From Aphrophora alni (lineage: Eukaryota > Arthropoda > Insecta > Hemiptera > Aphrophoridae): 64,000 nucleotides of DNA. Location: the NCBI GenBank assembly GCA_963513935.1, contig OY740767.1:83378060-83442059 (forward strand), given 5' to 3'. Position 1 is the stretch's first letter. Every line of letters starts with the position of its first letter. Positions 12,010-24,052 of the stretch are shown piece by piece. Under the pieces are notes generated by a model, which saw nothing but the letters and a program-made list of their open reading frames with translations, searched no databases and was not told the origin of the DNA. The position numbers and the translations under genes were made by a program.

Positions 12010-12768
12010 ATACAATTTTTTTTTAAACATTACTACAAAGGTTCACCTTTGGTATGTTTTATTTACATCTGGCAAAAATAGCAACCTCTTCCTTGGACAC
12101 TGTGCATATATAATGATAAATTTTTATTAAATCTCTAAAAATATGATCTAAAATTTAATTTCTTTACTTTCTCACACATACATAGTATAGAAAAAGTTAT
12201 GTGAAGGATATATCCATGTTGAGGTCTTCTGAGTCCATAAAAGTAGTTTTGTTCATAATACAGGCCTTTTGTTAATTTTTCACATAATTCAAAATTTTGG
12301 GGTAGCTACTATAAGCAACAAAAAAACATTTTTTTCCAAAATATGGTCTAACAATTTGAAACAAATTTGATGGAAATGTAGCCTTTCAGGACCTAAACCT
12401 ATTTATTTATAATATTTAGAACATTATATTGTATCATTACACATCAATACTGAGTATTGGATAATATTCACTGCTTATGTTTTCATCCGAGGAAAAAATT
12501 CAACAGATTATGAAAGAAGTGTTTATTGTGAGAATTATAATATTAAACGACCAACTCTCCTTCAAGTCAAATATGATGTTCGACATGTTGATCCGGATAC
12601 AAGGCCCTACTGATAAGATATAAAAAGAACAAAACCGACCTTAGTTTCGACTCTCTATTTGGACGTGTACGTTCTCAGTATAACATGTGGTTCAAACGAT
12701 TTAAATGACCTCCGCGTGGAGTGAAATGTGCTTTGTATGTGTATATATATGTAATTGTGTTTTTTAAT
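12010..12768. other. AT-rich sequence upstream of a hammerhead-like motif
   Basis: Around 12520-12720 base composition is more balanced, suggesting old PLE sequence ahead of the motif at 12769, but no conserved protein block could be read. Confidence 0.4.
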
Positions 12769-12809
12769 TTTCCTGATGATGGGCGAATAACCCGAAACTG
12801 CAGTAGAAA
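12769..12809 (+). ncRNA. Hammerhead-ribozyme-like motif (complete on paper)
   Basis: In order: TTTC (stem I strand), CTGATGA core, one extra T, GGG / loop CGAATAA / CCC (stem II), GAA, ACT / GC / AGT (stem III), A at the cleavage position, then GAAA pairing with TTTC to close stem I. All conserved hammerhead core positions are present except for the extra U after CUGAUGA. Small hammerheads with very short stem III are established in Penelope-like retroelements. That this copy self-cleaves is inference. Confidence 0.6.
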
Positions 12810-12815
12810 CAAGGA

Positions 12816-12912
12816 TAGGTAATCCTTATACACCTCAAATAAATCAAGGTAATTTTTACAAGATAATTTTGTAAGGTAAGACAAGGTAATCCTTATACAC
12901 CTCAAATAAGGA
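12816..12912 (+). repeat. 26-bp direct repeat next to the hammerhead motif
   Basis: The phrase AGGTAATCCTTATACACCTC followed by AAATA occurs twice, about 68 bp apart, just 3' of the hammerhead-like motif. It may mark a tandem duplication of a PLE terminal repeat edge. Confidence 0.7.
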
Positions 12913-14120
12913 TTAGTAGACGTATAATAATATACTGAAATTAAATTTCATTAATTGGTCTACCACAATGGAATTCAACTGTCATATTCGATCAGTTTAG
13001 TAGAGTATAACATATACTACCAGTAGTCTACTATTATAACACAAATTATTCTGACTTTCATTTATCAAACCTTAAGTCTAATCTTTCATTTATTTATTTG
13101 TTACTTGGTTTTTATATTTTTATTATTTATTGTTATTCAACAGTTCATCTCTGTAAATTTTGTCATACATACTTTGTAATATTGTAATCTGACAATGTTT
13201 TAACCTCTTGTTCTACAAATCCATTTCTGAAAACTAAACATTTCTCCACTTCAATTATGTATCAACACCTGATTATAACAATCAAATGCTGTAAGGAATC
13301 GTCGCTGACTATTCTCATCCTCACATTAGGCTTTTAAATCTCTTCAAGGTTATTCCCATTCACCATGGGCTTATGGCTAATTACGGTTATCATATTTCTA
13401 ATCTTTTCATTAAAAACTAATGTGTGATGATATCAAATTCACTGCTCATTATTATTCATCTAGAGACATTGGTAAATAATAGGCTATTTTCGGATGTATT
13501 GCACATGAGCAGAACCTGTACGAAGTCTTACCAACAGTGTACCTCCAGTGTTGAAAAAAGCCAGTTGTGTTTTAATAAGTTTCACTGTTACTCTAAAAAC
13601 AGTCAGCTAATCTTGCTTTAGACAGATCTAGTGACCCCAAGGTGCCTTCATTTAAAATCTCACACACAGACCAAAGCATAGCTTGCTAACCATGTAACAT
13701 GTTCAACTGTTGTGTGCTGCTAAATTATTAAGTATAACATGTATTGGTGTAACTTGTATTTTATATTATTGTTTAACAAAGCTGGTTCGTGTTATTTATT
13801 ATATTGTGACCATAACTGGGAGTGACCATTTCAGCGAATGAATCGAACTATGCATGATATAACATTTTTAACCATTAGTATAAGCATTAGTATGTTTGTT
13901 AAGTCCCTGGTATATAAATTATCCCTCTAAAATACCCCATAAGTCAAACTATTCTTTTCAAATTAGATACATCCTGTAAAATTTCCGACTATTATGAAAT
14001 ACACTTCGCAATCCCGGAGCTCTAATTTTTAGGTTGTCTTATATTATTATAAATAAAACATTTTATGAGGTAAAGCCAATCAACCACACATCTTTTGGAT
14101 ATTTTTTTGTAATTTCTTAC
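12913..14120. other. AT-rich sequence, nothing recognised
   Basis: No gene, repeat array or RNA was seen before the exon candidate at 14121. Confidence 0.45.
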
Positions 14121-14219
14121 TTTGAGACTATAATAGAAGCTTATTTTGTCCATCATTGCCAATTCCGCTGCTCGCTCGGTTATGGCCTTTCCTATAGTGG
14201 GCAACTGCTCTATTAATTT
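14121..14219 (-). CDS. Candidate internal exon (33 codons), unidentified gene
   Basis: On the minus strand a pyrimidine-rich tract ending TTGTTTCAG precedes a 99-nt open segment that ends exactly at AAA|GTAAGAAA. Both splice sites are good and the segment is phase 0 at both ends. The peptide begins KLIEQLPTIGKAITERAAEL and looks amphipathic and helical. I do not recognise the protein. It does not match the part of KICS2 that is missing from this window. It lies in sequence without transposon similarity, which favours a host exon. A chance open frame with chance splice sites is the alternative. Confidence 0.45.
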
Positions 14220-14315
14220 CTGAAACAATTGAAAACAAAATTTCTTACTGTCAATGCTAGTTGAAAAGTGTATATCATAGTCTGAAAAATTATATTAAAT
14301 TATTGTACATAAAAT

Positions 14316-14317
<2 letters not shown>

Positions 14318-14377
<60 letters not shown>
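14318..14377. repeat. (TA)n microsatellite
   Basis: About 30 uninterrupted TA dinucleotides. Confidence 0.97.
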
Positions 14378-14378
<1 letters not shown>

Positions 14379-14956
14379 CTTGAAATATGAAAATAGATGA
14401 CAAGTATTTAATTTCATCATCTTTAAAATTAATTACAATATTTAGAAACAACTTTGGAAACAAAGAAAATCTGTTTCCACATTACATTTGATTCCACAAT
14501 AATTTTGGATATTTAGCCTTTTCGTAAAATGAACACTGCCTATATCTTAAAATATAGACTATATAGTTACAATTTAAACTATTCACTTTGCTAACTCCTT
14601 TGACAATTTACTACCACACATTTGCCTTCTAACCAGATCTATTGCTGAACTATTCTTATAGTCACCAAGTCCCTTCCCCATTAATTTTAACTTTCTAAAA
14701 AAAATTTATCAATGATAGGTAAAAACTTACACTTCATTTAAGTGCAGATATTAAACTAAACTTTGTACAAATTGAGTAAATTATAAAACTGATAAGTTAT
14801 TACATTTAACAATTATGGAGTTAGAATTTTGTTTATCGGGCAAGTATGTTTCTTCTATGTCTAAAGTTATTTTTATTTAAACTTTGTTTATATTTGACAT
14901 TAAGGTGCCTTATTTATTAATGTTTCAGAGCAAGAGTTTAGGAAAAATTTCATATA
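14378..14956. other. AT-rich sequence, nothing recognised
   Basis: No feature seen between the microsatellite and the Tigger-type element. Confidence 0.45.
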
Positions 14957-15118
14957 CAGTAGAGTCTCGCAAACTCGGCACTCAATAACCAGGCAGTCCA
15001 GATTACTCGGCGACCCCGACGGGAAAAAAAAAATTTCTAAAAACAGCGATGTTCATAAAAGTTCGGCAGATCCCAAAGCGGGCATTAACTTCGATCGCTC
15101 GAATCGTTGATGGTACTT

Positions 15119-15239
15119 TTCCCATGTTAAACTCGTCACAAAGCTTTTTTACAGATTCCCCTCTGTCAAGTCTTTTTAACACATTTAACCGCGTCTCAAA
15201 CGAAACCAACACACGCTTCCGTTTTCGTAACTCGCTCAT
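15119..15239 (-). pseudogene. Truncated Tigger transposase N-terminus (HTH stub)
   Basis: MSELRKRKRVLVSFETRLNV, then RLDRGESVKKLCDEFNMGK, is the psq-type helix-turn-helix that starts Tigger/jerky-like transposases. Similarity stops after about 40 residues, and the frame runs on into unrelated sequence to 15003. The DDE core is deleted. The same stub is present, more damaged, in the elements at 18.4 and 46.0 kb. Confidence 0.75.
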
Positions 15240-15392
15240 TTTTATTTACTGTATATACTGTGCGTACCTGTCAAAGAAAACTGAAAAGAAATGTTATATT
15301 TTCCATAATGTATACTAAATTGATTCGTGGGAAAAAAGCGGCCCATCAAACATTTTTGCAGGTGTATGTCTGCTATATCGACGGGTGCCAAT

Positions 15393-15606
15393 GCCGCGGT
15401 GTTATTATGCCGCCGACAATGGGATACCGCTATCGACAAAGTCGTTTGATATCACCGCCGCGGTGTTTTTACGTCGCCGACAATGGGATACCGCTATCGA
15501 CAGTCGTTTGATATCGCCGCCGCTTTGGTGCCGCGGTGTTTTTACACTGCCGACAATGGGATACTGCTATCGACAAAGTCGTTTGATATCGCCGCCGCTT
15601 TGGTGT
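15393..15606. repeat. GC-rich minisatellite, three units of about 65-76 bp
   Basis: Each unit starts CCGCGGTGTT and contains GCCGACAATGGGATACCGCT and ATCGACAAAGTCGTTTGATA. Units differ by a few substitutions and indels. Composition contrasts sharply with the AT-rich flanks. The same unit is found in the elements at 18427 and 45971. Confidence 0.92.
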
Positions 15607-15709
15607 TTCAATTACAATTTCTTTTTTGCCCTTATTCCCGATAACCCGGCATTTCACAAACTCGGCACACTTCCGGTCCACATTACGCTGAGTTTGCGGG
15701 ACTCTACTG

Positions 15710-16039
15710 TACCAAGAACAGACACATGTCTAATTGTTTATTCTGTGTACACATTATCTTAACCTTTACTATATTGATACTAATAAAACACTACATAACC
15801 AATTGCAGGATGATAGCCATCTGTAATTACCTTTGATACAAAATGATACAAGAAGAAGAAGCTTTTTTATAGAATAGATTCTTTACTAGAGAAATCAGAC
15901 CTGACTAACTGACCATAATTATTTTTATATCAACATTTTTATATCTGACATCTAATGAACTCCCATTTAACAGACTTTGGATTTAACAAAGTCAAGACTT
16001 TTAATCAATCAAACTCCATTCAGAAGAAAGAAAAAATGA
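15710..16039. other. AT-rich spacer, nothing recognised
   Basis: No feature was seen except a short GAAGAAGAAG run near 15852. Confidence 0.45.
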
Positions 16040-16375
16040 TATTTATCAGTTTACCTCACGATTCATCCTTTACCAAAGGTCTGGACATCCATTTTCAGTA
16101 AGTTTATTCTTAACATAGCTTACAAAAACCAAAACTCTCTCAAAAAAATTAATTGGTAATCCTAAAGATAAAAGATGGGAATATATGAAAAAAATTGTAA
16201 TATATGTGACAAGAAATACCTTGAACAAACAAAAAGAAAAATCACGAGATTTAAAGAACATTTAGCCAACATAAAATATCACAGACCAACAAAATCGAGC
16301 ATAGCCGAACACAACACATACGAAGTCTGGCTAGAAAATAACAAGACTGATTTTTTTATAAGAAAAACAGTGTGA
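16040..16375 (+). pseudogene. Penelope-like GIY-YIG endonuclease fragment
   Basis: At about 16050-16160 scattered pieces of the RT-to-nuclease linker can be read (LPHDSSFTKGL, then a NPKDKRW-like piece). From 16175 the open frame reads MGIYEKNCNICDKKYLEQTK, with FKEHLANIKYHRPTKSSIAEH after it. This is a GIY-YIG nuclease in which the GIY and the second motif are visible (YLEQT in place of the usual YIGQT). It differs from the nuclease at 6.0 kb, so it represents a second PLE lineage. The upstream RT is missing or unreadable. Mariner sequence begins about 100 bp downstream. Confidence 0.7.
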
Positions 16376-16489
16376 GCCTCAAGGTCAAATGCCATATTGT
16401 CGAGTCGCCTAACATCCCACCCTACACATTACAGCAGGCGTGACGATTGTAGCCTACTCAGTCGGGCCCCAGCCTTCCTTCATGTCGGA

Positions 16490-17660
16490 TCGTGTACCTA
16501 CTGCTCGTCAGAAAAATAATTGGCATCTTAATAGAGCAACGTGTTAACGAAACATTTTTAATGAAACTCGGCAAGTCCAAGACCTATTCGCTCTTACAAC
16601 AAGTGTACAGTGATGAGTGTATGTCATGCACACAGGTTTTTAAGTGACATAAATGGTTCAAAGAAGGATGAGAAGAAATTGAATAGTCAAAAACATTGAA
16701 AAAAATAGGCAATCTCATCTGTCAAGATCGTCGTTTGAAGATCCGTGCTGTTGCCGTGACTGTAGGAGTCGACAAAGAATCAGTTTTTACATGAGGAAAG
16801 TTTTTTTCCAAAATGGTGGCAAAGATCCTCCCACCTGAACAAATGGACTCATGGATGACTATTTGTTCTGACATTTTGAAAAACATCAAAAAAGATCCTA
16901 AACTATTGGAAAGAGTAATTGTATGTTACAAATCATGGTTACAAATCTATGAGCCGGAAACTAAGCGCCAATCGATGCACTGGAAGAGCCCGCATTCATC
17001 AAGAATGAATGTCCAAATCAAAATTCAAAGCCATGATGAATGTTTTTTCGACATCTGTGGGATTCTATATGTAAATTGTGTGCCTGAAGGTCAAACAGTG
17101 AATAAGGAATATCATCCTGAGGTTCTAACTACTCTCCATGAGCGAGTAAGAAGAAAGCAACCAAAGTTGTGGAAGAACAAATCATAGTTCTTCATCAGGA
17201 CAATTCTCCAGCCCACACTGTACTGATTGCTAAGTCATTTTTGGCTGCACATAGGATCCCTGTGTTGGAACATCCACCCTACTCACCAGACCTAGGCCCC
17301 ATGTGACTTTTTTATGTTCACGAAAGTGAAGGAAGCATCGAAAGGAACTAGGTTTGAGAGAGTTGAAGCTGTGAAAGAAAAAACGACGGAGACCATGAAA
17401 ATGATTTCAGAAAAGACCTGAAACAATGTTTTGAACAATGGAAAATTCAAATGGAGCTGTGTAGGGATCATGGAGGGAAGTATATTGGAGAGGATAATGT
17501 GAAAGTTGTTAAGGGAATAAAATTTAAAATGTTACAGCAAAAATCCCATTTTTTTCTTCTAGCTATACTTGTACTACAAATAAATCATGATTTGGAATTG
17601 ACAAATGTTAAATTAGTGAAAAAAAGTGTTCTCTAACAAGCTACTGAACAGTTATGAGAG
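16490..17660 (+). mobile_element. mariner-family (Tc1/mariner) element fossil
   Basis: Mariner transposase similarity runs across this interval in one orientation. Inverted termini and the TA duplication were not found with confidence, so the boundaries are those of coding similarity. Confidence 0.7.
16530..17636 (+). pseudogene. mariner transposase, frameshifted
   Basis: The N-terminal HTH is recognisable in pieces (LMKLGKSKTYSLLQQVYSDE at about 16563). The largest open part (16813-17184) covers ILPPEQMDSWMTICSDILKN and YEPETKRQSMHWKSP. The motif that should hold the first catalytic Asp (GDEsW) reads CYKSW, so that residue is lost. The second Asp is intact in LHQDNSPAHT near 17195. The third sits in the DLGP block near 17295, where a one-base shift creates a stop. 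A further open piece (17451-17636) is the C-terminus (ELCRDHGGKYI). A mariner enzyme is about 345 residues and this copy is dead. Confidence 0.85.
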
Positions 17661-18426
17661 TATTTAGATACCTAAAACCAACAGTGAAATATTATTGAAT
17701 GCAGATAAAGGACCATCCCTAATTCATGACTTTTTTCTTTACTGAGTCATGAAGAATGTCACTTCATTTTAGAATAACTTAAATTAAGAGGTATTAATTA
17801 AATATTTTTTACAATAACTAGAATTAAGAATTTTAAAATGAAATGTTGTGGGAATTTTGTTAGTTGTAGTTTTAATATATCATTTTAGAAGAGCTAAATA
17901 TTAAAAATTTATTTTTTCAGAGCTAAAATTTAAACTTATATTTGAATATTTTACCGGTGCTGTTTCGAATTGGAGTAAATAGCGACCTCTAGCTTGTGCA
18001 AAATATGCTGCTTTTAAACTAAAATATTTTCTAAAATTCAGTTTTCTACATTTTAAAGTTTAAAAGTTACTTAACCATCCCAGGACTTTAGTCACTTATA
18101 TTGCTGAAGATATTGATGTTCACCAGCATGACAGATTCACGACTCTGCACTGTATATGCTAAGGAATGAGAAACAGCTTGAAAATATACTTCTTCAATGT
18201 AGATGATTGAATGATGCTCAAGAAGAACTAAAGTAGGTCGTCTTAATATTGCTTGATATCTACAGTTTTGACAATAAGAACCTTTGGTTCCAGGCAGATG
18301 TTTATAAAAAATATCTGTCATCTTAACCACTTTGTATTAGAAATACATATCAAAACGTAGTTTAGATTTCGTATGGATAGGAGACACAGGCTTACCTTGG
18401 AAAATGGTCCTTGGTATTACCTAATA
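17661..18426. other. AT-rich sequence, no convincing gene
   Basis: An 80-codon minus-strand frame (18088-18330) has no recognisable domain and does not match the missing KICS2 C-terminus. Otherwise nothing was seen. Confidence 0.4.
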
Positions 18427-19229
18427 CAGTAGAACCTCTGTTAACCAGCCTCGGATTAACCGGTCCTCGGATTAACCGGCCTATATCGTAATGTACTGGT
18501 TGGATGAGGGTTTCCGAAAATAAATTGTAATTGAAACACCAAAGCGGCGGCGATATCAAAAGACTTTGCCGATAGCGGTATCCCAAAGTTGGCAGCGTAA
18601 AAACACCGCGGTACCAAAGTGGCGGCGATATCAAACGACTTTGTCGATAGCGGTATCCCATTGTCGGCGAAACACCGCGGCGAGTCAAACGACTTTGTCG
18701 ATATCGGTATCGCATTGTCGGCGGCACCAAAGCAGCGGCGAGTCAAACGACTTTGGCAATAGCATATCCCATTGTCGGCGGCATAAAAACACCGCGGCAT
18801 TGGCACCCTTCTGTATAGCAGACATACACAGACAAAAACGTTTGATGGGCCGCTTTTTTTCCACGAATCAATTTAGTATAGCCTACATTATGGAAAATAT
18901 AACATTTCTTTTTCTTGGAAGCTTGTGTTGGTTTCGTTTGAGACGCGGTTAAATGTGTCAAAAGACTTGACAGGGGGAAATCTGTAAAAAAGCTTTGTAG
19001 TGTTTAATTTTTTCATGTTTGATGTATAATATACATAACATAATATATACGATACATTTATGTACAATATAATGAGTTGCAATAACATCTTTATTGCATA
19101 ATTTTTAGTGCTACCTAAGCTTTCTTTGAACGAAAACCGATTTTTCACGGGAGCGTCGGACTAACCGGTCAAACGGGCAACCGGCCCGGGTGTCAGTCCC
19201 GACTAGACCGGTTAAGAGGGGTTCTACTG
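18427..19229 (+). mobile_element. Non-autonomous Tigger/pogo element with internal minisatellite (copy 2)
   Basis: The 803-bp element lies between TA dinucleotides. The left end is CAGTAGAACCTCTGTTAACC and the right end reverse-complemented is CAGTAGAACCCCTCTTAACC. It is inverted relative to copies 1 and 3. It contains four minisatellite units, the shared block and a decayed HTH stub (about 18915-19005). Its termini belong to the GTTAACCGG type, unlike copy 1. Confidence 0.88.
18537..18803. repeat. GC-rich minisatellite, four units, reverse orientation
   Basis: These are reverse complements of the repeat described at 15393, with variable spacing. One unit lacks the GGTACCAAAG connecting part. 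The unit count differs from the three in the other two copies. Confidence 0.9.
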
Positions 19230-20364
19230 TAGTACACAAATAAGAAAACCTCACACACAAAACTAAAGTTTTGAAATATTTCGAAAACACTGTTCACTTT
19301 CTCAATCAGTAAAGATTATAAAAAGAAGATTGAATTCCAAAATGTAGGTAATGTAACATTCAAACTGGATAGGCCACACAATTTGAAGGTTAATATGTTG
19401 ATAAAATGTTATAGCCTAGATATAGAGTTTTCAAAAATTATAATAGCCTAATAATTTAATTAGATTCAGGACTCGAAACTTTCAAATAAAGAAACATAAG
19501 ATGCATGTTATAATAACTATTAATAATTCAAATGAACTTATATTTTTTTTATATAGAGCAATAGGCTAGTAACTTTGTTTATAACCTAAAATGTTGAGAT
19601 AGGAATATTTCACTATTTTTTAAAAAAAGGTTCTTCCGTGTTTAGTTAGTTAGTGTTAGTTTAGGTTAAATGTATGATATGTGTTAGTTGATTTAAATAA
19701 GAAATTGTCAAATGAAGTGATATAGGTTAGTTCTGAGGTTTACATCAAGTGGAATCATAAGTGCAAACTATCAACGGTAGATAGATATCGCGTATGTACG
19801 GGCAGTGACGAAAATTGAACATAAAAATATCAAAGTGAATGTGAAGGACTTAAAAACTGTTTAAAGAATAAATTTAATTACAATTATGACCACAAACAAT
19901 AAAAATAAAATAAAATAATAACATCTATACCATTACAAAAGAATTTTGAGAAAAAAAAAAATTCATATCGTATATTAGTGCACAGCCTAGGCCTAGTAAA
20001 TAACGGAAAAGACCATCGAAGGTATATATTTCATTGTAGCTCGCAATTGCTTAAGAAAAAAAGATATAGTCAGTTCTAAAATACTTTCATGGAAGCCAGA
20101 CCTGTTTTAATATTCCTGCTATTTTAAAAAAGGAAAAGTGTACAAAAAAGTAAAAAAGAAAAATACATAATAAAGTTAGTCTGAAGTAATAAGAATAACT
20201 CAGGAAGTATTATAAAGTAAAAGAAGCTGTTGAGGTAATATCAAACCAGTAATTAAATATTGAAGAACTAATTGGACTAAATTGAATTTCATTTTTGAAC
20301 TTTTAATAATTATATAGATTTTTCTTTAATAATCAAAATTGAACTCCGAACTTTATATATATAA

Positions 20365-20368
<4 letters not shown>
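19230..20368. other. AT-rich sequence, nothing recognised
   Basis: No open frame or repeat of interest was seen. Confidence 0.45.

Positions 20369-20425
<57 letters not shown>
20369..20425. repeat. (TA)n microsatellite
   Basis: About 28 TA dinucleotides, preceded by a smaller TATA-rich hairpin at 20353-20368. Confidence 0.95.
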
Positions 20426-20431
<6 letters not shown>

Positions 20432-21453
20432 ACACAAGTAGTAATAAGAAATTGATTTGTTAACTTAATATTTATGTTTATAATTTCTGTACTAAAATTG
20501 CACATTTAATAATTAAGCCCGAATCCGAAGACCCCAGAGAAAGAATAAAATAACCAATTGAACTTAATTTTGTAACTTATGTGATATTTATAATAGAATA
20601 ACCAATTTTTTTATTTCTATTAATAAACAAAACTTCTCATATATCCGAGTCAAATTTCTTTTCACAGATAGAAATTATTTTTAAAGATAAAAAGTGTTAT
20701 TACAGTAAGTAATTAAAAATTTAAACAGCAAAAAGTGCAGTTTCTGCACTGTAAATTTCATATGTTTTGAAATTAACAAGTTAGTTTTTTTTATGCACAA
20801 GTAGCCATATAAGAACAAATACTTTAGTGTGCATTTTTATAGTAGCAACTTTGACACAGGTACTCAATTTATCAAATTTGGTTTGATCACTGCCAAATGC
20901 AAATAGAACATGTGTAAACCTTAAAAAAGAGGTTTAAACCTCAAAATAACATGGATTTTAAATGCTAAGTACAAAAGGTTATGAACAAAGATGATGAAAG
21001 GAATTTAGTACACAAAATTAATAATAAAGCTAATTATAAGTTACCAAATGTTTAAATTAACTGCTGTATATATCTGAGATAGCAGTTGGATAACTGATGA
21101 ATAAGGACTACTTAATACTATGTAATAAACTTGATGTTGATCAAAGTTCTAAGTTATACCAGGACGACAGAGGATGATGGACTAAGGTCCAAACATTACC
21201 ATAGGAAATAACCATACTATCTGATAGCACAAAAGAAAATTATTTTTAAAACTAAAGCTTTTTAAATATAGTTTTTTAACATTTTTGTTAACTCATAATA
21301 ATCAGAAAAAATACTTTACTATGAACTATATAACTGACACACCTACAACACTAAATATTTTCATAGTTCAGACTATCAACACAATCGATTCCCTTTATTA
21401 CCAGATTTGTTATTATTTAGTATAATTTTATTTATTTTTGTAAAAATACTAAC
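20426..21453. other. Presumed KICS2 intron, AT-rich
   Basis: It lies downstream, in gene orientation, of the last KICS2 exon found. No following exon could be recognised. Confidence 0.4.
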
Positions 21454-21607
21454 AAGAGGGTAGTGCACCATGATGTAAAACTGTTCCAAAGGTTCTTGAG
21501 GTCTCTCTGGATGTCTATATCCTGGACCACTCCATTCAGTCAATCCTGATGCATCGAAGATAATCATTACTGTAGTTGCATCATATCTACGTTGTAGTGT
21601 TTGAAGC
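21454..21607 (-). CDS. KICS2: KICS2 (C12orf66 homologue), internal exon E
   Basis: On the minus strand, ATGTTAAAG precedes 154 nt that end at CCTCTT|GTTAGT. The exon enters in phase 2 (one base completes a codon begun in the exon at 24153) and leaves in phase 0. Its peptide contains LQRRYDATTVMIIFDASG and GPGYRHPERPQEP. These align with the human block that runs from IRKYDAANVSLIFDNRG through GHGYHHPHSYREAP. The protein is a subunit of KICSTOR, which holds GATOR1 at the lysosome and so limits mTORC1 activity when amino acids are scarce. The following exon, with the conserved C-terminus, was not found below this point and may lie outside the window. Confidence 0.85.
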
Positions 21608-21724
21608 CTTTAACATATATTTTAGATCAAAAAATTAATATAAATTAATGTTACCAGGTCTTACTAAACAGCTGAATATTTGCTACGGTGTCTGTAACAT
21701 ATGTAATATCTAAAATAGGCTATA

Positions 21725-21773
<49 letters not shown>

Positions 21774-23259
21774 TATAAATATATTAATTCAGCATTTATA
21801 AGGAATTAATAAAGATAAATGTCCAAAGGAGTACTGTGGCGAATATCACAATAAGAAAAACGAGGATTCCCCAAATCACAAAAAACAGTAAATTAAACTA
21901 AGATTGTAATAAATACTGTTAAAGGATAAAATAAAGCAAAAGCTTAAAGTTTCAAATATTCTTGAATATGGAGTTTCAACAAGAAATATCTACTATTACA
22001 TTAAAGTTAAATACTGTTAAGTTTATTATATTACCTCTATGCACATTGAAATGACATAGTCATCATCCTCAGATTGTTACAGGTTACCTCAATTTCCTTA
22101 TTAGGAATTAATAAGATATTAGGTATTTTTGTAATAAGAATGATATGAATTTTAAAGTCATTAATAGTCACTGTTACTAAAAACAGTAGTATCTTATATT
22201 AAATAGACATTCCATACGTGAGACTACAATAGAACTTAAAGGTAAAAGTAACTTTAATACATTTTCAAATTAAAGTGGGCCTAAACAATAATGTTTTAAG
22301 TAATAAAGGTGATTAGGTGATTTGGGCCATATTTTATAATGTATAAAAAAATCACTTTAAACACATTTATTTTAAATTCAAGAGAGAGTACATAAAATAA
22401 TAATGTTCACTTGTCAAATGTCTGATTTGAATTTGCAGTATGCACAACCTGCTCTAATAAGATCTTATACCAAATGGAGGTGTAGGTTAAAGAGAATATA
22501 ACATCAGAAGCGAATCTGCCATTTAAGCTTCATCTGTAGATTTTAAAATAAAATAATGTTTATCAGTAACTCTACAAAAATAATTTACGTTAGGTTACAC
22601 TTTTTATTTCTCTATGGGAATGACACTTATTGAATTCAATTCTCAAAAGAACAAAGGTATAACTTGTGTTAAGTTTGTAGAAGCTTAATGAAATTAATAA
22701 GGAAAAATTGTATAAAGTAGTGGAGAGCAAAAGGTTTAATAATGTTTGTATATCATATCATACAAGAGGTACTTATGTTAATGCAAAGTAAATTTTAGCT
22801 AAAAATAGAAAATTATGCAATTTAGAATAAAATTGTAAAATGTGTGATCATTTTTGTATAGCAGTACATCCAATAAACATCCAGAGATATTAAACATCAA
22901 GTGAGCCATATGAACTTTGTGGATGGCAGTGACACCTCAACAAAAAGAGACGAAAATACTTAACATCGTTATTTTTTTTTATTTAACTGTCGTGATCACT
23001 ATGTAGTTACGTTTGAAAATTGTGGATAAATGTATAGAGAGTTTTAGTGGTATCATAAAAACTTGAAAGAATTGTTATCAAAGATATAGAATAATAACAA
23101 GAGTTTGCATAATATGCAAAAGAGATTGATTTAAAAAATTTGTTTTATTGTCAGTTTTCATAAACAAAATTTATCTATTATTTTCATAAAGCAAGCTCAT
23201 TAATCTGGATTAATTGGGATTTCAAGTTGTCCAAATTAATATAAATTGGGTTTGTAAAA
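21608..23259. other. KICS2 intron with a (TA)n microsatellite
   Basis: A run of about 26 TA dinucleotides lies at 21727-21778. The rest is AT-rich with nothing recognised. Confidence 0.5.
21727..21778. repeat. (TA)n microsatellite
   Basis: A simple dinucleotide run within the intron between KICS2 exons D and E. Confidence 0.95.
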
Positions 23260-24052
23260 CATTTTACCTAAAGACGCTTTAGATTTAGATGACGATAGTG
23301 AACTGGACAATTTAGATGAACCTTTCATTGAAATGGTTAATAATCTACCAATCACTGATAACGTTACGTAGAAAGACATAGAGATATGGATGAAAGATGA
23401 TGATTTTCAGGAGCTCAATGATGATGCTAACATTGATTTAGTGACTCAGCAATTAGACAACAGTGATGAGGTATTCAGCAACAAATTTCCCACTCTGGTG
23501 GATTCAAGGCATTAGAAACAGCTCTACTATATATGGAACAACAGGAAGATGCATCACCAGTAGACATATTGATGTTGCAGCGACTTCGTAGCCATGGAGA
23601 AAAAATGCTTAGCACCATTGTAAAGCAAAAAAACAATGAAAGACTTTTTTAAATGTGTGTAAGTTTATAACAGCAATGTATTTGATATAAGGTATGATTT
23701 TTGTATATTAACTATATTTTACAAATTTGTACCTTTTAATCATGTTTAGTTATTCATTATTATAAACAAAAGTAATATCACATTACATTTGTTTCATTAG
23801 AGTACAATATTCAATTTCTTTCATTTGAGCACATTATAAAAACTTCATTGTTAATTTAAAATTTAAAATTATTTGAAGTTTTAAATAAAATACATTGTGT
23901 TGTAAGCATGGCTTCAAAGTAACCTATATAAACATAAATGCAGAGGGGAATTTCAGTTCAATGGTTTTCTCATGGCCTACTAAATTATCCAAGTTTTAGG
24001 TTATCTGAGATGTGTCCAGTCCCAATTACTTTGGATAATCGAAGTTCTACTG
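23260..24052 (+). mobile_element. Tigger/pogo 3' fragment in a KICS2 intron
   Basis: It carries the C-terminus of a Tigger/jerky-like transposase (to about 23660) and a right terminus ending TAATCGAAGTTCTACTG at 24052, followed by TA. The left part with the HTH and DDE core is missing. Confidence 0.75.
23270..23652 (+). pseudogene. Tigger/jerky-like transposase C-terminal tail
   Basis: An acidic stretch (LDLDDDSELDNLDE) leads to DDDFQELNDDANIDLVTQQ. After a one-base shift comes ALLYMEQQEDASPVDILMLQ, the helical tail typical of jerky/Tigger proteins, then a KTMKDFF-like C-terminus. One in-frame stop and one frameshift are present. No catalytic residues remain. Confidence 0.7.

Larger units (their letters stand above)
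14957..15709 (-). mobile_element. Non-autonomous Tigger/pogo element with internal minisatellite (copy 1)
   Basis: The 753-bp element is flanked by TA. Its termini are CAGTAGAGTCTCGCAAACTC at the left and, reverse-complemented, CAGTAGAGTCCCGCAAACTC at the right. Inside are a stub of the transposase N-terminus on the minus strand, a block shared with the elements at 18.4 and 46.0 kb, and three GC-rich tandem repeats. The catalytic domain is absent, so mobilisation must be in trans. Confidence 0.88.

Noticed and set aside
15393..15606. Regular repeats with spacers that could suggest a CRISPR array
   Set aside because: The units are contiguous tandem repeats of 65-76 bp inside a transposon with TA target sites. 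There are no unique spacers, and the DNA is eukaryotic.
18088..18330. 80-codon minus-strand frame as the missing last KICS2 exon
   Set aside because: It has the right strand and position but does not align with the conserved KICS2 C-terminal blocks in any frame, and no convincing acceptor precedes it.
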